Source: Pseudomonadota bacterium
Lineage (GTDB): Bacteria > Pseudomonadota > Alphaproteobacteria > Acetobacterales > Acetobacteraceae
Reading direction: 5' to 3'
Assembly: GCA_021807975.1 (NCBI GenBank)
Contig: JAKBCJ010000091.1
Coordinates: 1 to 13,122 of the forward strand
DNA length: 13,122 nucleotides
Positions 7,196 to 13,122 of this stretch are shown piece by piece. The number at the start of each line of letters is the position of its first letter. Position 1 is the first letter of the stretch. A program made the translations under genes and the position numbers. A model generated the notes under the pieces. It searched no databases. It was not told where the DNA came from and was given only the letters and a program-made list of their open reading frames with translations.

Positions 7196-8971
7196 CTACT
7201 CACCCGCGACTGGTTCGACGTCGGCTGACACCAAACTGCCCGGCGCGAAACCGGTTCGGGTGAAGATCAGTTTGGACTCATGAAAGCCGGCGACCGACGG
7301 CCGATGCGCGATCGAGACCAGCGTGGTGTCAGGCAGGCGTTGCCGCAGAATGCCGTAAAGCCCGGACTCGGCTTCGGGATCGAGGCTGGCGGTGGCTTCG
7401 TCGAGGAAAATCCAGTCCGGCCTGGCCAGCAGCGCCCGGGCCAGGGCAATCCGTTGCTGTTCGCCCCCCGACAGGCGGGTTGGCCAGTTATCGTCACTAT
7501 CGATCCGGTCGCGAAGTTGAGGCAGGCCGGCATCCTCCAGGGCCTGTGCGATCCGATCCTCGGTGAAGGCGTCCATGGCGTTCGGATAGGTGATAACGTG
7601 GCGCAGCGTTCCCAACGGAATGTATGGCCGCTGCGGCAGGAAGAATGAGCGCGGGGGCACCGCGACTTCGCCGTGTCCGAATGGCCAGATACCCGCCAGG
7701 ACTCGGAACAAGGTCGATTTTCCCGACCCTGTGCGCCCGGTGATGACAACGGAATGGCCTGCGGTGAACGTCAGGTTGGCATGATCGAGCAGTGTTGTGC
7801 CGTCTGGCAGGCTCATGGTGATATCGGTCAGCCGCACAACCCCGGACGGACTTTCGGAGGCGGTGAACCCGCCATGGGACTCGGCGCGCGCCTTCGCGAT
7901 GGCAGCATGAAACGTGGAGAGCCGCTCGACGATGGCGCGCCATTGGGCGATCGAGGAATACGAATCGACAAACCAGGACATCGAGCCCTGGACTGATCCG
8001 AACGCACCCACTGTTTGCATCAGGCCCCCCAACTGCATGGCCCCGGCGAAATAGCGCGGCGCCGCTACGACGATGGGGAAGATCACCGCGATCTGGCCGT
8101 ACCCGTTTACCAGCGAATTCAGCAACTTGGTCCGTACCATGATCTGGTACCAGTTTTCGATCACCCCGGCGAAGCGCTCCCGCAAGGTGACACTTTCCTC
8201 CTGCTCGCCGCGATACAGCGCGATGCTTTCCATGTTTTCGCGGATGCGCATCAGCGCATACCGGAAATCGGCTTCGACGCGTTGCTGACGGAAATTCAGG
8301 ATGGACAGCGGACGCCCGACGAAGTGCGTCAACATGGTTCCCACCAGCGCATAGGCCAGGGCGACCCAGACCATATAGCCGGGGATCGGAATACCGAACG
8401 CCTCGACCGCACCGGACAGACCCCACAAAATGCCGATGAAGCTGCACAGCGACACGATATTCGACAGCAAATCCAATGTCAGCGACAGCGACATCTGGCA
8501 GAAATCGCGTAAATCCTCGGCCACCCGCTGGTCGGGGTTATCGGTGCCCGCCGCGGCGCCATCGGCGGTCAGGCCCATATTATAATATGCCCGGTCGGCC
8601 AGCCATTCTGCCAAAAACTGCTTTGTCAGCCATTCGCGCCAGCGGATTTGCAGCAACTGGTTCAGATAAACCGAATAAACCGCCAGCACGATATGCACGG
8701 CGGCGACTTCGCAAAAGCCCGGCATAATGCCGCTGGCGGTCGGACGATACAGGAACAGCAATTCCAGGAATGCCGTCCAGTCCTTGTCCTGCAGTGCGTT
8801 ATAGAATTCGCGCCGCCAGAAACTCAGAACGACGCTCAGGGCGACCAGCGTTAGATTCATCAGGACGATCGCCGCCAGCAGGCCGCGGGCAGACCATCTT
8901 TGTTCCGACGTCATGAAATAGGGGCGGGCGAGGCGCCAGGCGTCTTTCAGGAAAGGGCGGATGCCGCGCAT
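7196..8971 (-). CDS. SbmA/BacA-like (YddA/BclA type) ABC transporter with fused permease and ATPase
   Basis: This 591-residue inner-membrane protein has an N-terminal ABC_membrane_2-type domain followed by an ATPase domain. Hydrophobic segments occur around residues 30-52, 78-106, 155-225 and 275-300, and WRREFYNALQ is typical of the SbmA/BacA/YddA group. The ATPase is intact: Walker A GRTGSGKST at 412-420 (Lys418), signature LSGGEQQR at 500-507, Walker B IFLDEA with Asp524/Glu525, and the switch histidine at 556 in SIAHR. Homodimerisation is expected. In this family SbmA and BacA (which lack an ATPase domain) and the ATPase-bearing BclA import peptides, while other members such as YddA have no clear role. 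It starts 7 bp after the DUF1499 gene and ends just inside the start region of the oligopeptidase gene. Peptide import is the likely role, by inference. Confidence 0.92.
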   Translation of the reverse strand: MRGIRPFLKDAWRLARPYFMTSEQRWSARGLLAAIVLMNLTLVALSVVLSFWRREFYNALQDKDWTAFLELLFLYRPTASGIMPGFCEVAAVHIVLAVYSVYLNQLLQIRWREWLTKQFLAEWLADRAYYNMGLTADGAAAGTDNPDQRVAEDLRDFCQMSLSLTLDLLSNIVSLCSFIGILWGLSGAVEAFGIPIPGYMVWVALAYALVGTMLTHFVGRPLSILNFRQQRVEADFRYALMRIRENMESIALYRGEQEESVTLRERFAGVIENWYQIMVRTKLLNSLVNGYGQIAVIFPIVVAAPRYFAGAMQLGGLMQTVGAFGSVQGSMSWFVDSYSSIAQWRAIVERLSTFHAAIAKARAESHGGFTASESPSGVVRLTDITMSLPDGTTLLDHANLTFTAGHSVVITGRTGSGKSTLFRVLAGIWPFGHGEVAVPPRSFFLPQRPYIPLGTLRHVITYPNAMDAFTEDRIAQALEDAGLPQLRDRIDSDDNWPTRLSGGEQQRIALARALLARPDWIFLDEATASLDPEAESGLYGILRQRLPDTTLVSIAHRPSVAGFHESKLIFTRTGFAPGSLVSADVEPVAGE

Positions 8972-8978
8972 GAACGAA

Positions 8979-9461
8979 TTATCTCTCGGTGGATGGAGGG
9001 AGCTTCGCGCTTAGGGCCGCGAGCCAGGCGTCCAGGCGTTTGCGGTTGGCGCCCAGATCGGAATGCCCGTAAACGCTGCGCGAGTACAATATCAGGCTGC
9101 TGCTGTCCGGGCCGGTTCGGATCGCCTGGACCATGATCAGGTCAGGAAAGTTGAACACCGCGCTACGGGCGACGTAGTCAGCCTGAAGCCGGTCGGGAAA
9201 GGTGGCGGCCGGATAAGTGCGCGGCTGGCCGGCGGCGACATCTTGAACGAGCGCAAACAACCGGCCGGCTTCAACGGCATAGACCGGGGTCGCCACGTCC
9301 GGCGGCGGGTTGAATCCGGCCGGGGCCGCCAGGGCGGTATTCGGGGTGGATGGACGAACGATCCGGGCGATGTCCATCGGCTTTGGAGTCGGTAAACCCT
9401 CCGCCGCGGGAAAGCCGCAAGCGGGCAGAACCAGGCTCACGAGCCACGCGATCGGATTCAT
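8979..9461 (-). CDS. DUF1499 family protein, putative lipoprotein
   Basis: This 160-residue protein matches the DUF1499 family by its C-terminal part, where LILYSRSVYGHSDLGANRKR and DAWLAAL are the characteristic ending, and by the middle segment with DFPDLI-like FNFPDLIMVQ. The function of the family is not known. The N-terminus (MNPIAWLVSLVLPACGF) is short and hydrophobic with a possible lipobox LPAC, Cys15, so the protein may be a lipoprotein; proline before alanine makes this less certain. The ribosome site at the ATG (9461) is weak. It is the first gene of a unit with the ABC transporter and M3 peptidase. A TTGACT box at 9522-9517 could be a -35 element, but no matching -10 box is visible. 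Confidence 0.85.
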   Translation of the reverse strand: MNPIAWLVSLVLPACGFPAAEGLPTPKPMDIARIVRPSTPNTALAAPAGFNPPPDVATPVYAVEAGRLFALVQDVAAGQPRTYPAATFPDRLQADYVARSAVFNFPDLIMVQAIRTGPDSSSLILYSRSVYGHSDLGANRKRLDAWLAALSAKLPPSTER

Positions 9462-9555
9462 CCTAAGAGGGCACCCGTCATTCCATATGTGATGCCTGGA
9501 AACCGGGCTTGCGGCAAGTCAATTGATATGACGGGAAATTCATCCCTGCGCCGGG

Positions 9556-10257
9556 TCACCTGGCCTTGGTGAAGCCGCCGGCTTCCAGTTCCGCCCGAAC
9601 CGCGGCCAGCCGCTGCCGGACCTGCGGCTGCGACAGCATAACAGCCGCGAGCGCCGTACCGGTCAGGCGGCCGGCCTCGATGTCGCTGCCAAAATGAACG
9701 CCGCAAATAAGCCGTTCCCGGGCATACGCAGCCGCCCGGGTCAGGATCGCGTCCCGCCGCTCTGGCACGGCCGCGCCGAGAAGAATACCGAGCACATACC
9801 CGCGTGTGGCGTGCCCGCTGGGATAGGAGAAGCTTTTGCTCTGTGCGCAGGGATGCAGCGTCGGGTCGATCGCCGCCGGCCGCGGACGCTTCCACTGATC
9901 CTTGGCGACTTTGGCGAAGATGCTCTCATCGTTGGCGGCCTGTGCGAAAAATGCCGCGGTTACCGGCAGTTTGTCGGCGGTGAATCCCGCTCCGAACACG
10001 GGCTTAAACAGGAAGACCGTCTCGTCCTTCCCGGCCTCGGCAGCCGCGTCAAACGCGGCCGGCGTCCGCCCGGTTTCAATCGTATGCAACTCAGCCAGTT
10101 CGGCTTTGGTCTGGGGTGAATCGGCCGCGGGAGGGCTGCGCAGAATCGTGCGCGCGTCGAACTGTGAAAGCTGGAGCAGGGCCAGATCCCTGCCATAAGC
10201 GGGAAGCCCGATCAGCAGGACGACCATCGCGGCCAGTGTGCGGCCCGGGGTTTCCAT
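9556..10257 (-). CDS. Class A non-specific acid phosphatase (PAP2 superfamily), exported
   Basis: This 233-residue protein should release phosphate from many organic phosphomonoesters in the periplasm. A signal peptide ends near PAYG. The three PAP2 motifs are present and correctly spaced: K119-x6-R126-P127, PSGH with His149 (residues 146-149), and R182-x5-H188-x3-D192 in RERLICGVHFGSD. His188 is the expected phosphate-accepting nucleophile. The third motif has Glu in place of the usual Ser before Arg. Length fits class A acid phosphatases of the PhoN type. The frame is open to 10332, but the ATG at 10257 is chosen because it gives the signal peptide and is preceded by AAGGGAA. It appears to be a single-gene unit, with 94 bp to the next gene. 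No Pho-box-like repeat was recognised upstream. Confidence 0.93.
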   Translation of the reverse strand: METPGRTLAAMVVLLIGLPAYGRDLALLQLSQFDARTILRSPPAADSPQTKAELAELHTIETGRTPAAFDAAAEAGKDETVFLFKPVFGAGFTADKLPVTAAFFAQAANDESIFAKVAKDQWKRPRPAAIDPTLHPCAQSKSFSYPSGHATRGYVLGILLGAAVPERRDAILTRAAAYARERLICGVHFGSDIEAGRLTGTALAAVMLSQPQVRQRLAAVRAELEAGGFTKAR

Positions 10258-10421
10258 CGTAACCGTTCCCTTCGGCGACCGGCTTGGCTGTTGCAAGAGC
10301 CAGGGCTTTAGCGGCACCGGCCGGCGGCGCAAAGTTAAGTAATTGCGTCGTCTGTATGACCTTGGGACCTCGCCTCTATTCGGTACCGGGCTGGTGCGGG
10401 CAGCCGGGCTTTTCGCGACGA

Positions 10422-10450
10422 TTGCACTTTGCCGCCGCTACCGTTAGGTT
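10422..10450 (+). promoter_or_regulatory. Weak candidate promoter for tRNA-Gly
   Basis: TTGCAC (10422-10427) and TAGGTT (10445-10450) are 17 bases apart and end ten bases before the mature tRNA. Spacing and position suit a tRNA promoter, but each box matches the sigma-70 consensus at only three of six positions. Confidence 0.25.
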
Positions 10451-10460
10451 CCCGCCCAAC

Positions 10461-10534
10461 GCGGGTGTAGCTCAATGGTAGAGTCCCAGCCTTCCAAGCT
10501 GGCTGTGCGGGTTCGATTCCCGTCACCCGCTCCA
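10461..10534 (+). tRNA. tRNA-Gly (anticodon TCC)
   Basis: A full cloverleaf can be drawn by eye. The acceptor stem is GCGGGTG (10461-10467) with CACCCGC (10524-10530), discriminator T, and an encoded CCA at 10532-10534. The D arm is GCTC/GAGT. The anticodon stem is CCAGC/GCTGG around the loop CTTCCAA, giving anticodon TCC, which reads GGA and GGG. The T arm is GCGGG/CCCGT (one G-U pair) around TTCGATT. It appears to be a lone tRNA gene with no neighbour tRNA or rRNA. Confidence 0.97.
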
Positions 10535-10733
10535 AGAACCGGACAGCCAATGCCGTTCGGCGATTTGCGTATCTGCGCGTCTGCGCGTCTCGCCCGGTTT
10601 TGAACCGGCTGGCGTAGTCACTCCGCACCACGGGGCCGCGGAAGAATTTGCGCCACTGAACACCGACAGGCGGGGCAGCATGATCGGGCGTTGTCCGTCC
10701 GGGCTTCAATTCAGACCCGATGCTCCGCCTCGC

Positions 10734-10813
10734 CGCGGCCGCCCCACCAACCCCGCGCGCATACCAGTTGATTTGGCGCGCGGCCGCCCCACCAACCCCG
10801 CGCGCATACCAGT
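10734..10813. repeat. Two 35-bp direct repeats, 45-bp period
   Basis: Copies at 10734-10768 and 10779-10813 are identical over 35 bases, each running from CGCGGCCGCC to GCATACCAGT, with a ten-base spacer. A perfect GC hairpin joins the two copies: CCGCGCGC (10753-10760) pairs with GCGCGCGG (10776-10783). This resembles REP-like dispersed intergenic repeats, but only this window is available. Confidence 0.85.
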
Positions 10814-10835
10814 CGGCCCTTCGGGCCGCTGGTAT
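10806..10835. repeat. Stem-loop at the end of the second direct repeat
   Basis: ATACCAG-T-CGGCCC (10806-10819) pairs with GGGCCGCTGGTAT (10823-10835): 13 base pairs with one bulged T and a three-base loop. The ATACCAG arm is part of the direct repeat, so the first copy's ATACCAG (10761-10767) could compete for the same partner. There is no T tract after it, so it is not a standard terminator. Confidence 0.75.
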
Positions 10836-10946
10836 TAGACGGCTCTGTCGCGTTGTCCATGCCGGTTGGCTTTCCCGGCCCGCCTGTGAGACGCCCCCCT
10901 GAGGTCCGTCACCCCGGCGAAGCCCTTATCTCGCGGCGATAGGCCG

Positions 10947-11987
10947 TCATCCTGCCAGTTCTCGCCGGACGATGGCGGCACCGTCGGCCAGGGCCTTCAG
11001 CTTTGCAAAAGCCGTTGCGCGCGGCAGGTACTTCATCCCGCAATCGGGCGCTGGCACAAGCTTGTCGGCCGCGACGAACCGCAGTCCGTCGCGTATCCGC
11101 CCGGCTACGGTCTGCGCTGACTCGGCTATCGGGTCGTTCAGGTCCAGCACCCCCAGCATGATCGTCTTGCCCGCCAAATCCCGCAGGATACCCAGATCCA
11201 GGCGGGGCTGGGCTGCTTCGATCGAAATCTGTTTCGCGGCCGTATCGCCCAGTTCAGCCAGGAAGCCGTAGCCGGCCGGCTTTTCCGAGACCACGGCTGC
11301 GTAGCCGAAGCATACATGCACCACTGTCGGCCCCTCGATCCCTTCCAGTGCCCGATCGATCGCCTTAATTCCGTAACGCAGTGCCTTATCCGGTGCCGTG
11401 CGGACCCAAGGTTCATCCAGTTGCACCACATCGACGCCCGTGGCTTTCAGTGCGCGCAGTTCCTGGTTCACCGCGATGGCATAGTCCATCGCCAGTTCTT
11501 CCTCGTCCTTGTAAAAATCGTTCTGCACCTGACGCGACAATGTGAACGGCCCGGGCAGCGTGATCTTGGTCGCCCGGGCCGCGTTGTCCCGCAGGAAGAC
11601 GGCGTCCCGTGTTTCCACGCCCGCCATGTGTCGGATCGGGCCGACAACGCGCGGCACCTTGGTTACCCGCCCGCCAGCCGAACGCAGTTCGCCGGGGGTT
11701 TCCGCATCTATACCCTGTAACGCGAGAGCGAACCGGTTGGAATAACTCTCCCGCCGGATTTCGCCATCGGTCACGATGTCGATTCCGGCGCGCTCCATAT
11801 CGCGAATTGCCAGAATCGTCGCGTCATCCTGCGCCAGTTCCAGCAAAGCCTCCGGCACAAGCCACATGTCGTGCGCCCGGGCGCGTGGCACGCCGTGACG
11901 ATGCAGGGTGGCGCGATCGACCAGCCACTCCGGCTGCGGATAGCTGCCGACGACGGTGGTCGGCAGCAAACGTGTGGGATAGGGCAT
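10947..11987 (-). CDS. Cobalamin-independent methionine synthase-like protein (MetE C-terminal/core-MetE family)
   Basis: This 346-residue protein corresponds to the catalytic C-terminal barrel of MetE only. It opens with LLPTTVVGSYPQP, typical of this family, and has the zinc site His224-x-Cys226 (in VVHVCFGY), Glu257 (ISIEAAQPR) and Cys316 (APDCGMKYL), matching the His-Cys-Glu-Cys set of MetE. VVQLDEPW is the conserved strand before the site. The N-terminal folate-binding half of long MetE is absent, so the methyl donor may be a corrinoid protein or another compound rather than methyl-tetrahydrofolate. Other relatives include epoxyalkane:coenzyme M transferase. The frame is open to 12308, but the ATG at 11987 follows a GGAGGAGG ribosome site and starts the conserved region. 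It is divergent from the SDR gene. Confidence 0.9.
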   Translation of the reverse strand: MPYPTRLLPTTVVGSYPQPEWLVDRATLHRHGVPRARAHDMWLVPEALLELAQDDATILAIRDMERAGIDIVTDGEIRRESYSNRFALALQGIDAETPGELRSAGGRVTKVPRVVGPIRHMAGVETRDAVFLRDNAARATKITLPGPFTLSRQVQNDFYKDEEELAMDYAIAVNQELRALKATGVDVVQLDEPWVRTAPDKALRYGIKAIDRALEGIEGPTVVHVCFGYAAVVSEKPAGYGFLAELGDTAAKQISIEAAQPRLDLGILRDLAGKTIMLGVLDLNDPIAESAQTVAGRIRDGLRFVAADKLVPAPDCGMKYLPRATAFAKLKALADGAAIVRRELAG

Positions 11988-12141
11988 GAACGTGAACCTC
12001 CTCCGCGATGATCGCATTGGCGCGCCAGCCCGGCAAACGGCAGCGGCGGTGTGTCTCCGAGTTGATGTCACGGTCGCGCTTTGCCTCGCCACCTCCCGGG
12101 TCGCGGTGCGTTGGAGCCGTGGCGAAAAGGAGACCTCCCCA
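11988..12141. promoter_or_regulatory. Divergent intergenic region between MetE-like and SDR genes
   Basis: This 154-bp gap must hold promoters for both genes. I see the two ribosome sites and an 11-base palindrome GCGAT-G-ATCGC (12005-12015) close to the MetE-like start, which could be an operator half or chance in GC-rich DNA. No convincing -35/-10 pair, SAM riboswitch or cobalamin riboswitch is recognisable. Confidence 0.35.
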
Positions 12142-13122
12142 TTGTCTAAGATCGTGGTTATCACCGGGGCCGGCGCTGGCGTCGGCCGGGCGACAGCAAC
12201 CGAATTCGCCCGCAACGGATGCGATGTGGCTCTGCTGTCGCGCGATCCCGAGCGTCTTGAACATGCGACGGCGGAACTGCGGCGATTTGGCATTCGCGCT
12301 CTGCCCATCCCGACTGACGTTGCCGATGCCGCCGCCGTGGAAGCCGCGGCGGACCGGGTGGAACAGGAACTTGGGGCGATCGATGTTTGGGTGAACGTGG
12401 CGATGGCAACAGTCTTCGCCCCGGTTCACAAACTGACGGCCGAAGAGTTCCGCCGCGGCACCGCCGTTACGTATTTGGGGCAGGTGCACGGCACCATGGC
12501 CGCGCTGAAGTATATGCGGCCGCGCAACCAAGGTTCCATCGTCAGCGTGGGGTCAGCGCTGGCCTATCGCTCCGTGCCGCTGCAATCGATCTATTGCGGC
12601 GCCAAATTTGCCATTCGCGGCTTTTTGGATTCCTTGCGGTCGGAATTGTATCACGACAAGATCAATGTAACGCTGACCGCGGTTGATCTACCTGCCGTGA
12701 ACACCCCTCAGTTCGATTGGGCACGCAACAAGATGGGCAAGAAGGCGCAGCCGGTGCCACCGATCTATCAGCCAGAGGTGGCGGCGCGCGCGATCTACTT
12801 CGGCGCCTTCCATCCGCGCCGGCAGATTTGGGTTGGTGTGCCGACCGTCAAAGCCATCCTCGCCAATCGCATCGCTCCCGGTCTGATAGACCGATATCTC
12901 GCGAAATTCGGGTATTCGGGACAATTAACAGCGGAACCTTCGGACCCGGAGGCCCCTGGCAATTTGTATGAACCCGTAGCCGGCGCTTATGGGGCACAGG
13001 GACGCTTCGACGCACAAGCCCGGTCCACAACCCGGGAGATGTTCACCAGCCGTCACCGCAACGCCCTGTGGGCAGCGGTCGCGGTTGGCGTTCTGGCCGG
13101 CGCGCACCTGGTGGCCAAACGC
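12142..13122 (+). CDS. Short-chain dehydrogenase/reductase (SDR), C-terminus at or beyond window edge
   Basis: This NAD(P)-dependent oxidoreductase is open for 327 codons to the last base, without a stop in the window. The Rossmann motif is TGAGAGVG (8-15), and the catalytic set is Ser138, Tyr151 and Lys155 (YCGAK). The asparagine usually found near position 111 is absent; the segment reads VTYLGQVHG. After the about 250-residue SDR core there is an extension ending in EMFTSRHRNALW and a hydrophobic stretch (about 306-324) that may anchor the protein to the membrane. The chosen start is TTG at 12142, with a strong AAAAGGAG ribosome site nine bases before it and the normal short lead to the Rossmann motif. 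A GTG at 12106 is in frame but leaves an unlikely extension. The substrate is unknown. Confidence 0.9.
   Translation, partial: MSKIVVITGAGAGVGRATATEFARNGCDVALLSRDPERLEHATAELRRFGIRALPIPTDVADAAAVEAAADRVEQELGAIDVWVNVAMATVFAPVHKLTAEEFRRGTAVTYLGQVHGTMAALKYMRPRNQGSIVSVGSALAYRSVPLQSIYCGAKFAIRGFLDSLRSELYHDKINVTLTAVDLPAVNTPQFDWARNKMGKKAQPVPPIYQPEVAARAIYFGAFHPRRQIWVGVPTVKAILANRIAPGLIDRYLAKFGYSGQLTAEPSDPEAPGNLYEPVAGAYGAQGRFDAQARSTTREMFTSRHRNALWAAVAVGVLAGAHLVAKR

Larger units (their letters stand above)
10535..10946. other. 412-bp stretch without a convincing gene, rich in small repeats and hairpins
   Basis: Between tRNA-Gly and the end of the MetE-like gene no protein gene is convincing. The stretch holds, in order: two tandem copies of TCTGCGCG (10572-10587); a hairpin CCGGTT-ttg-AACCGG (10594-10608) that could end the tRNA transcript but lacks a T tract; the pair of 35-bp direct repeats and their hairpins (10734-10835); and about 110 bp with no visible signal. 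No clear terminator is seen for the MetE-like gene. Confidence 0.6.

Noticed and set aside
10335..10709. A 124-codon minus-strand frame across the tRNA-Gly gene
   Set aside because: Its core (VTGIEPAQPAWKAGTLPLSYTRV) is simply the antisense translation of the tRNA, a well-known false protein in annotation, and it has no other support.
10734..10813. CRISPR array
   Set aside because: Only two repeats with a ten-base spacer and no cas genes; spacers are far too short.
10720..10902. A 60-codon plus-strand frame with a repeated AAAPPTPRAYQ unit (15 codons)
   Set aside because: The protein repeat follows from the 45-bp DNA repeat. There is no clear ribosome site and the DNA is better explained as hairpin-forming intergenic repeats.
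10461..10946. tRNA-Gly as an attachment site for an integrated element
   Set aside because: No integrase or phage gene is near and the tRNA 3' end is not repeated within the window.
11988..12308. N-terminal extension of the MetE-like gene
   Set aside because: The extra residues are low-complexity and Arg/Ala/Ser-rich, and overlap the SDR gene on the other strand; the ATG at 11987 has a strong ribosome site.
1..13122. Coenzyme M / epoxide pathway (sulfopyruvate-decarboxylase-like, MetE-like transferase and SDR all present)
   Set aside because: The genes are about 10 kb apart in separate units, no 2-ketopropyl-CoM oxidoreductase is present, and the SDR is not clearly of the hydroxypropyl-CoM type.

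Overview
The window looks like ordinary chromosome from a GC-rich alphaproteobacterium. It most resembles Acetobacteraceae/Rhodospirillales, judged from protein wording and gene types only (rph-rdgB pair, PQQ sorbosone-dehydrogenase-type enzyme with a c4-type cytochrome, BacA-like ABC protein); no taxonomic marker gene is present. Eleven complete or nearly complete genes, one 5' partial gene and one tRNA account for nearly all of it. All protein genes lie on the minus strand except a short-chain dehydrogenase at the right edge.

Layout in minus-strand transcription order, right to left. (a) 10947-11987 is a short MetE-like methionine synthase, divergent from the plus-strand SDR gene that starts at 12142 and runs off the window. 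(b) 10535-10946 has no gene but holds two 35-bp direct repeats and several hairpins. Just before it, on the plus strand, is tRNA-Gly(TCC) at 10461-10534. (c) 9556-10257 is a secreted class A (PAP2) acid phosphatase. (d) 9461 to 5524 is a tight three-gene unit: DUF1499 putative lipoprotein, SbmA/BacA-like ABC transporter fused to its ATPase, and M3 oligoendopeptidase. It closes with a good hairpin terminator at 5480-5520. (e) 5401 to 3052 is a periplasmic redox unit: PQQ sugar/sorbosone dehydrogenase, diheme cytochrome c, and a small exported Cys-containing protein of unknown function. (f) 2966 to 1639 is rph-rdgB, RNA maturation and nucleotide-pool cleaning. (g) 1600 to 1 is a branched-chain-amino-acid-type ABC substrate-binding protein followed by the N-terminal part of a ThDP-dependent decarboxylase alpha subunit.

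Two units suggest working partnerships. In (e), a periplasmic quinoprotein would pass electrons to its own cytochrome. In (d), a peptide-importer-like protein is translationally linked to a cytosolic oligopeptidase, which fits peptide uptake and breakdown. I see no CRISPR array, insertion sequence, phage gene, toxin-antitoxin pair or clear defence system. The least explained parts are the repeat/hairpin block at 10734-10835 and the unknown exported protein at 3052-3510.
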